49,450 nt of DNA, taken from positions 1-49,450 of the forward strand of contig JAFWXT010000055.1 of assembly GCA_017522945.1 (NCBI GenBank), read 5' to 3'. The number at the start of each line of letters is the position of its first letter. Position 1 is the stretch's first letter. Made by a program: the position numbers and the translations under genes. The notes under the pieces are model-generated. The model searched no databases. It was given only the letters and a program-made list of their open reading frames with translations, and was not told where the DNA came from. Positions 44,428-49,450 of the stretch are shown here, piece by piece. This stretch comes from Clostridia bacterium. GTDB taxonomy: Bacteria > Bacillota > Clostridia > Christensenellales > Borkfalkiaceae.

Positions 44428-44612
44428 GACCTTTCGACTAACGCTCAAAGTGACAGCCGTGCCGAATGGCACTATATAATATGAGCCATCCCTAAACCCG
44501 CACGGGTGCGGATTTCATCGCGTTAGTGATTTCATCGCTATGCGATTTATCTTGAACTTCAGTTCAAATTTCATTACAATAGCGAGACCTTTCGACTAAC
44601 GCTCAAGGTGAC
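44428..44612. repeat. Palindromic intergenic repeat unit (copy 1)
   Basis: The gap 44337-44753 holds only repeats. A ~130-bp core (44455-44584) is bracketed by direct copies of a 27-28-bp arm (44428-44454 and 44585-44612). The core has hairpins GTGCC-GAAT-GGCAC, CCGCAC-GG-GTGCGG and TTGAAC-TTCA-GTTCAA, plus a repeated GATTTCATCGC. The same core recurs at the right edge. Confidence 0.85.
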
Positions 44613-44641
44613 AAAAGAACACACTCAATGTGACATACTGT

Positions 44642-44712
44642 TGTCATTCTGAGTGTAGCCTTAGCGTAATCGAAGAATCTCTTATTGTCATTCTGAGCCT
44701 GTCGAAGAATCT
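44642..44712. repeat. GTCATTCTGAG-type repeat halves, tandem
   Basis: Two direct half-units begin GTCATTCTGAG (44643 and 44687) and both end CGAAGAATCT. The inverted partner arm appears in the neighbouring unit (CTTTCGACTAACGCTCAAGG). Confidence 0.8.
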
Positions 44713-44753
44713 AATGAGATATTTCAACAATCTAAACATAGCAATCAAGAAAA

Positions 44754-46250
44754 CTATCTATCGTATTTGCTAACAAAAGTTGAAAGCCAAATGGCGTTAT
44801 CTTTTGAAAAATCTTCCTTTTTAAATCGATAACTCCAGTTATCGGGCGAAAGTGTTGAAGGGGTATTCATTCTTGAATAATCGCCCAAACATAAAATATC
44901 TTGCATAGGAATTATTGCTAAAAATGCGTTTGAAGCTAAAAGAAGTTTAACAACGGTTTTACACTTAGTGGTAGAATCCTTTAAATCGCAAACGACACCC
45001 AACTTACCGCATTCTTTTAATAAATCGTTATCAAAAGTCTGTTTTTTATACTCTTCAAGGCTATCGATATATCCTCTAAAGGGTTGATTATCGTGAGTAC
45101 CGGTATAAACAACGCAATGCTCTACGTAATTTGATGGGGTATGTTCATTCCAAGGATTACCATCAAGCCCAAACTGCATAACCTTCATACCAGGATAACC
45201 CGTTTGGCGCATCATAGAAATAACTCCGTCGTCAATCACTCCAAGATCTTCCGCTACTATGCTTAAGTGCTTAATATCTTTAAAAAGCTCACTTGAAGGT
45301 CCTTGCATCCATTCACCTGCCTTTGCTGTTTGAGCATCTGCAGGAATTGCGAAAAATCTATCAAAACCCCTAAAATGGTCTATTCTTAAAATATCAAAAA
45401 GTGAAAGGGCGTGATTTATGCGGTTTTTCCACCACTTATACCCCGTTTGTTTCATCTTTTCCCAGTTATAAAGGGGATTACCCCAAAGTTGCCCATCATC
45501 CGAAAAAGCGTCGGGTGGAACGCCCGCCACCAAAGCGGGATTACCGTTAGCATCTAAAAGAAACAATTCGCTTCCATACTTCCAGTTTTCAACGCTATCA
45601 AAAGCAACGTAAATAGGCATATCACCCATAATTTCAACGCCGTTTTGGTTAGCAAAATCCTTTAAATCGCTCCATTGCTTTAAAAACAAAAATTGCGTAA
45701 ATTGCCAAAACTCAACTTCAGTTTGATTTTGTAAAACAAACTGGTCGATTAGCATTTGGTTGTATTTACTATACTCACCCCAATCGGTAAAAGGCTTGTA
45801 GCCATTGGCGCACTTTAAAGCCATAAAAACGCCGTAATCCTTATACTCTCCTGCGCTTAAAAATACTTGCCAATCGCTGTTAGTTTTATCAAATCTACTA
45901 AAAGCCACACGTAAAACCTTAGCTTTGTTATGAAACATTTTTTCGTAGTCAACGCGGTTTTCGTCGCTACCAAAATCAATTTTATTATAATCGCTTGGCT
46001 TTAAAAGCCCTTGCTCTTTTAAAAGTTCAAAATCGATAAAGTATGGGTTTAAAGCGTGCGAATCGCAAGCTTGATATGGGCTATCACCGTAATTAGTAGG
46101 TAGTAGCGGTAGCGTTTGCCACACCCTAATTTTTGCGCTTTTTAGCCATTTAATGAAGTTATACGCGCACTTTCCTAAAGTTCCTATGCCATATTTTGCA
46201 GGCAAAGCAGATATAGGCATAAGCACGCCGGCGCGCCTTGTTTTATTCAT
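44754..46250 (-). CDS. malQ: 4-alpha-glucanotransferase (amylomaltase)
   Basis: 498 residues, normal length for GH77. RRAGVLMPISALPAKYGIGT and PLLPTNYGDSPYQ at the N-terminus, then EIMGDMPIYVAFDS, VAGVPPDAFSDDGQLWGNP and RIDHFRGF around the catalytic nucleophile Asp. ALVAEDLGV carries the acid/base Glu; VVYTGTHDNQP contains the stabilising Asp. It transfers maltodextrin chains between glucans, for glycogen or maltodextrin use. AAAGGA precedes the ATG. No other mal genes are adjacent. Confidence 0.96.
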   Translation of the reverse strand: MNKTRRAGVLMPISALPAKYGIGTLGKCAYNFIKWLKSAKIRVWQTLPLLPTNYGDSPYQACDSHALNPYFIDFELLKEQGLLKPSDYNKIDFGSDENRVDYEKMFHNKAKVLRVAFSRFDKTNSDWQVFLSAGEYKDYGVFMALKCANGYKPFTDWGEYSKYNQMLIDQFVLQNQTEVEFWQFTQFLFLKQWSDLKDFANQNGVEIMGDMPIYVAFDSVENWKYGSELFLLDANGNPALVAGVPPDAFSDDGQLWGNPLYNWEKMKQTGYKWWKNRINHALSLFDILRIDHFRGFDRFFAIPADAQTAKAGEWMQGPSSELFKDIKHLSIVAEDLGVIDDGVISMMRQTGYPGMKVMQFGLDGNPWNEHTPSNYVEHCVVYTGTHDNQPFRGYIDSLEEYKKQTFDNDLLKECGKLGVVCDLKDSTTKCKTVVKLLLASNAFLAIIPMQDILCLGDYSRMNTPSTLSPDNWSYRFKKEDFSKDNAIWLSTFVSKYDR

Positions 46251-46335
46251 AAGTAGTGTTTCCTTTGAGTAGTTGATTGATGTTTTTTTATAAAAAAGTG
46301 AGATACTTCAACTTAGGCTTAGTATGACGAATAAT

Positions 46336-46402
46336 GTCATTCTGAGTGTAGCGTTAGCGAAATCGAAGAATCTAATGAGATGTTTCGACAAGCTCAACAT
46401 GA
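46336..46402. repeat. GTCATTCTGAG-type palindromic repeat, complete unit
   Basis: Begins GTCATTCTGAG and ends CTCAACATGAC, so the ends pair (GTCAT-GAG with CTC-ATGAC), with internal TCGA copies. It is one complete palindrome of the family whose halves lie near 44.6 kb. Confidence 0.8.
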
Positions 46403-46410
46403 CAACTCAA

Positions 46411-46532
46411 AATAAGCCTTAGATGCGAGTTAGTGGCACAAAAACGAGCATTTATGAGGGGCGCGTACTACATCGTACGTAACCCGAAATAAAGCACAAG
46501 GTTTTGCTATAAGACTATCAGTTTTTATTGTA
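46411..46532. repeat. Structured intergenic repeat, unit C1
   Basis: Begins ATAAGCCTTAGATGCGAG, the same as the next unit. Its centre has the hairpin CGTAC-TACATC-GTACG within a longer imperfect stem. The gap 46251-46651 otherwise holds nothing coding. Confidence 0.7.
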
Positions 46533-46656
46533 AATAAGCCTTAGATGCGAGCAAGACGAGGCGTTTTAATTTTAACCGCAGGGAGCGACCTTGTTGGTCG
46601 TAGGAATGTGGGTAAAATTAAAAGAACAAAGTATTGCGAAGTAGATAAGGCTTATT
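46533..46656. repeat. Structured intergenic repeat, unit C2
   Basis: Outer arms AATAAGCCTT and AAGGCTTATT pair. Inside is a ~17-bp stem (TTTTAATTTTAACCGCA with TGTGGGTAAAATTAAAA) and a central hairpin CGACC-TTGTT-GGTCG. The right arm includes the stop codon of the flavodiiron gene. Confidence 0.75.
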
Positions 46657-48442
46657 TTATGGGCTCGAAATCGCTAGCACTATGCTTACATAGCGGACAA
46701 ATATAATCTTCAGGTAAACTATCACCTTCGTAAACGAATCCGCAAATTTTACAAACGTAACCCTTTTTACCTTCGGTTTGTGGCTTTGGTTTAACGTTTG
46801 AATGATAGTAAGCGTAAGTCATACTTTCGCGGTTAGAAAGAACTCTTGATTCAGTAACCGAACAAATAAACATTCCGTGAGTATCAAGGTCAACGTAACT
46901 TTCAACCTTAAGCGACATAAAGCTGTTTATATTTCTTGGTAAGAACGCAAGCCCGTTATCCGAGCGTAAAAATTCATATCCTTCAAATTTATTAGCAGTT
47001 CTTCCGCTTTGAAAACCAAATCGTTCAAAAACCGAGAATGGCGCGTCAATTGTTAAGCAGTTAACGTTCATAATACCGCTATTTTTAATAACGTGATGTG
47101 AGTAGTTTTCTTTATTTATAGTAACCGAAATTCTATTTGGTACGCTTGTTACTTGGCTTACGGTATTAACGATTAAGCCGTTATCCTTTTTGCCGTCGGA
47201 AGATGTAACAACGTATAAGCCGTAACCTATGTTAAATAGCGCAGTTAAATCGTTTTTGTTTGCAGTTTGCTCGCTAGTTGCAAGATATTCGGTACAAAGT
47301 TCGTTTGCAAGTTCGCAAATTTGATTAGTGCTTTCTTCGTTTAAAGCTGATAAAATCTTAACTGTATTTTGCGCGTAGTTAAGGTTTTTACTATTTTCAA
47401 GCATACCTTTCATAACCTTAGTAGCAAGTGGCGCCCAACTACCGTTTTCAATAAAAGCAACCGTTCTATTCGAGAAATTTCGTTCGGTTAAGTGGTTTAT
47501 AAATTCACGCATAAATGGGAATATATCCGCATTATAAGTGGTTGTTGCTAAAACAATTTTGCTATACTTAAAGGCATCGGCAACAGCAAGCGCCATATCG
47601 CATCTTGCAAGGTCGTGCACTACTAAGTTTTTACAACCGCTTGCTTTTATCTTTTCGGCAAGTAAATTAACCGCCTTTTTAGTGTTGCCATAAACCGAAG
47701 TGTAAGCGATAACTATGCCATCTTCTTCGGGTTGATAGCTCGACCAAGTATTATAAAGGTTTAAATAATAACCTAAATTTTCGGTTAAAACAGGGCCGTG
47801 AAGTGGGCAAATTTTTTGTATATCAAGCCCACTTGCCTTTTTAAGTAGGCTTTGAACTTGCGCGCCGTATTTACCAACGATACCTATAAAATAACGGCGT
47901 GACTCATCAATCCAAGGTTCGTTCACGTCAAGCGCGCCAAATTTACCAAACCCGTCGGCAGAGAATAAAACCTTGTCGTAAGAATCATAAGTTACGATTA
48001 CTTCTGGCCAATGCACCATAGGCGCGGTAACAAATGTTAATTCGTGCTTACCAAGTGAAAGCGTACTACCCTCGCCAACAACTATTTGACGATCGTCAAA
48101 ATCCGTGCCAAAATAGTTTTTCATCATAACGAATGCCTTTGCTGAAGACACGATTTTTGCATTTGGATAGGTCTTTGCAAAGTTTAAAATATTAGCCGAG
48201 TGGTCGGGCTCCATATGTTGAATTATTAAATAATCGGGTGCTTTAGAATGTAAAACGTTTTGTATATTATCAAGCCATTCGTGCGTAAAGTTGATATCAA
48301 CTGTATCCATAATGGCGATTTTTTGGTCGATTATAGCATAAGAGTTATAAGAAATGCCGTTTGGCACTTTGTACTGTCCTTCAAATAGGTCAACTTTGTG
48401 GTCGTTTACGCCAATGTATTTAATATCTGGGGTTATTATCAT
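46652..48442 (-). CDS. Flavodiiron protein fused to flavin reductase and rubredoxin
   Basis: 596 residues in four modules. Residues 1-~245 are the diiron lactamase-like domain: HMEPDH (76-81), H144 and D163 as ligands. Residues ~245-400 are flavodoxin-like (IAYTSVYGNTKKAV). About 405-555 is a flavin-reductase split barrel. The C-terminal ~36 residues are rubredoxin, with CKIC and CPLC. FprA-type enzymes reduce O2 to water or NO to N2O; here the rubredoxin and flavin-reductase parts complete an electron path within one protein. A classic oxygen-defence enzyme of an anaerobe. AAGGAG precedes the ATG. Confidence 0.94.
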   Translation of the reverse strand: MIITPDIKYIGVNDHKVDLFEGQYKVPNGISYNSYAIIDQKIAIMDTVDINFTHEWLDNIQNVLHSKAPDYLIIQHMEPDHSANILNFAKTYPNAKIVSSAKAFVMMKNYFGTDFDDRQIVVGEGSTLSLGKHELTFVTAPMVHWPEVIVTYDSYDKVLFSADGFGKFGALDVNEPWIDESRRYFIGIVGKYGAQVQSLLKKASGLDIQKICPLHGPVLTENLGYYLNLYNTWSSYQPEEDGIVIAYTSVYGNTKKAVNLLAEKIKASGCKNLVVHDLARCDMALAVADAFKYSKIVLATTTYNADIFPFMREFINHLTERNFSNRTVAFIENGSWAPLATKVMKGMLENSKNLNYAQNTVKILSALNEESTNQICELANELCTEYLATSEQTANKNDLTALFNIGYGLYVVTSSDGKKDNGLIVNTVSQVTSVPNRISVTINKENYSHHVIKNSGIMNVNCLTIDAPFSVFERFGFQSGRTANKFEGYEFLRSDNGLAFLPRNINSFMSLKVESYVDLDTHGMFICSVTESRVLSNRESMTYAYYHSNVKPKPQTEGKKGYVCKICGFVYEGDSLPEDYICPLCKHSASDFEPIK

Positions 48443-48480
48443 AATTACTCCTTAAATTATAAAAATTTCGTTTTAATTAC

Positions 48481-48513
48481 TAATATTTTTGCCCATTTTG
48501 TGGGTAAATATTA
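48481..48513 (-). promoter_or_regulatory. Inverted repeat in the flavodiiron 5' leader
   Basis: Arms TAATATTT..CCCA and TGGG..AAATATTA around a 5-base loop. It lies within the predicted 5' leader, 39-71 bases before the ATG, so it could be an operator or an RNA hairpin. Confidence 0.45.
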
Positions 48514-48534
48514 AAACGTTACTAATTTAATTAT

Positions 48535-48563
48535 ATTATATAATAATATTTGCAAATTGTCAT
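48535..48563 (-). promoter_or_regulatory. Promoter of the flavodiiron gene
   Basis: Minus strand -35 ATGACA (48558-48563), 17-bp spacer, -10 TATAAT (48535-48540). Confidence 0.65.
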
Positions 48564-48663
48564 TAAAATTTTAAAAAAAATTTAATTTTTATTAAATTTT
48601 GTGCTTGGCGTAGGCTTTTAGGCTATACTTTCACTATAATTACTATGCAATCAGTAATATTTG

Positions 48664-48692
48664 TTGACAAATTTTAAATTAAGCTGTAAAAT
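48664..48692 (+). promoter_or_regulatory. Promoter of the small lipoprotein gene
   Basis: -35 TTGACA (48664-48669), 17-bp spacer, -10 TAAAAT (48687-48692). With the divergent flavodiiron promoter it accounts for the 48443-48735 gap. Confidence 0.7.
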
Positions 48693-48735
48693 TAGCCTAT
48701 AAATATTTTAGATTAAAAAGGCGAATACTAAAGAT

Positions 48736-49074
48736 ATGAAAAGGTTAATTTTATGGTTTTTATTATTGCCGTTAGCTATTTGCTTTACGGTGGGTTGTAA
48801 TAATCAAGGGGGTAAAGCAAATTTGATAATGCAAGCAAAAATTATTAAAGTAAATGAAGATAACAGTTTGTTAGTTGAAATTATTAAAGATGAATACAAC
48901 AGCGGTGAAATGTGCGTTTTAGTAGGCGATAAAACAAAATTAGTTAATAAAAATGGTGAAAAAATTACTTTTAGCAAATTGAATACTGGCGATAACGTAC
49001 AAATTGAATACACTGGGCAAGTAATGCTTAGTTACCCCGCAAAAATTAACGCTATAAAGATTGTTCTTTTATAG
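48736..49074 (+). CDS. Small lipoprotein with a DUF3221/OB-like domain
   Basis: 112 residues. Signal peptide with lipobox FTVGC. The mature part (MQAKIIKVNEDNSLLVEI, then MCVLVGDKTKLVNKNGEKI and TGDNVQIEYTGQVMLSYPA) is a small beta-barrel pattern resembling DUF3221 (YobA-like) lipoproteins. Function unknown. It ends in TAG and a terminator follows. Only a weak AAAGAT precedes the ATG. Confidence 0.7.
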   Translation: MKRLILWFLLLPLAICFTVGCNNQGGKANLIMQAKIIKVNEDNSLLVEIIKDEYNSGEMCVLVGDKTKLVNKNGEKITFSKLNTGDNVQIEYTGQVMLSYPAKINAIKIVLL

Positions 49075-49097
49075 CAATCAAGATTATTAAATAGTAA

Positions 49098-49142
49098 CAA
49101 AAAAAGAACGGTTCGGCTTTTCCGACTCGTTCTATTTTTTTG
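49098..49142 (+). terminator. Terminator of the small lipoprotein gene
   Basis: Stem AGAACG..TCGG / CCGA..CGTTCT with a T run. Confidence 0.87.
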
Positions 49143-49167
49143 TTTGTATATTGTTTTAGACCATGAA

Positions 49168-49346
49168 TCGACTTACGCTCAAGGTGACAGCCGTGCCGAA
49201 TGGCACTATATAATATGAGCCATCCCTAAACCCACACGGGTGCGGATTTCATCACGTTAGTGATTTCATCGCTATGCGATTTATCTTGAACGGCAGTTCA
49301 AATTTCATTACGATAGCGAGACCTTTCGACTTGCGCTCAAGGTGAT
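49168..49346. repeat. Palindromic intergenic repeat unit (copy 2)
   Basis: Same core as 44455-44584, with a few changes: TTGAAC-GGCA-GTTCAA varies only in the loop, while CCACAC replaces CCGCAC and breaks one pair. Arms of the same 28-bp family flank it. Confidence 0.85.
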
Positions 49347-49352
49347 AAAAAT

Positions 49353-49450
49353 TACGCTCAAGGTGACAGCCGTGCCGAATGGCACTATATAATATGAGCC
49401 ATCCCTAAACCCGCACGGGTGCGGATTTCATCACGTTAGTGATTTCATCG
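49353..49450. repeat. Palindromic intergenic repeat unit (copy 3, cut by window edge)
   Basis: Tandem to copy 2 after a few bases and again begins with the CGCTCAAGGTGAC arm. It runs off the window, so the array may continue. Nothing coding is seen in 49075-49450. Confidence 0.85.

Noticed and set aside
1..49450. CRISPR arrays, tRNA or rRNA genes
   Set aside because: No regular 25-40-bp repeats with unique spacers, no cloverleaf and no rRNA-like conserved stretch were found by eye.

Overview
This window is chromosomal DNA of an AT-rich, Gram-positive-type bacterium of the Clostridia or a close relative. The gene set fits that lineage: a SpoVB/YabM-type flippase next to MazG, an Obg/YhbY/NadD-YqeK/RsfS cluster, Lon next to EngB, SepF, an ABC-F ATPase, a PotABCD polyamine importer with its XRE-cupin regulator, a ferredoxin-thioredoxin-reductase-like protein and a composite flavodiiron protein. 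Lipoproteins carry classical lipoboxes, Shine-Dalgarno sites are purine-rich and promoters are sigma-A-like. TAG, TAA and TGA all end genes, so the genetic code looks standard. I cannot name a genus. I see no tRNA, rRNA, CRISPR array, transposase, integrase or recognisable phage gene.

Layout. 1-9 kb is mostly minus strand and housekeeping: mazG (cut by the left edge), the flippase, an acidic protein with a degenerate DeoC-like aldolase domain, rsfS, a nadD-yqeK fusion, yhbY, obgE and nth. Two unknown plus-strand membrane proteins interrupt it. 9-11 kb holds a DUF3343 protein divergent from a NifS-like class V aminotransferase, a possible small antisense RNA, and a divergent pair of unknown small proteins. 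11-21.7 kb holds a ComEC-like metallo-beta-lactamase protein, an RlmI-like methyltransferase, a condensation-domain acyltransferase with its DUF6320 partner, a degenerate S1C protease lipoprotein, an organophosphate-type MFS transporter, an HD hydrolase, an S41 protease and a PucR/CdaR-type regulator. 21.9-29.6 kb holds an ABC-F protein, a PH-domain membrane protein and the regulator-potABCD operon.

29.55-34.72 kb is the most unusual part. About 5 kb is bracketed by two identical 82-bp direct repeats. The left copy includes the downstream half of the pot operon terminator, and the right copy carries only that half. Inside are a 1001-residue surface protein (Cys/His repeats plus MBG-like repeats), an unknown 141-residue protein, a helically phased GGGT-motif array upstream of both, and a membrane-bound LuxR-type regulator interrupted by an in-frame TAG. 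It reads as an inserted, regulated surface-protein module that has begun to decay.

34.8-49.4 kb returns to core genes: the FTR-like protein, a collagen-like HtrA lipoprotein, sepF, engB-lon, two divergent short-chain dehydrogenases with abutting promoters, a DUF4097 lipoprotein, an unknown secreted protein, malQ, and a flavodiiron-flavin reductase-rubredoxin fusion. The gaps around malQ and the right edge are filled with at least three families of palindromic intergenic repeats, one of which shows covariation between copies and so looks structured. Several genes without a Shine-Dalgarno site have promoters that put the transcription start at, or within a few bases of, the start codon, suggesting leaderless mRNAs.
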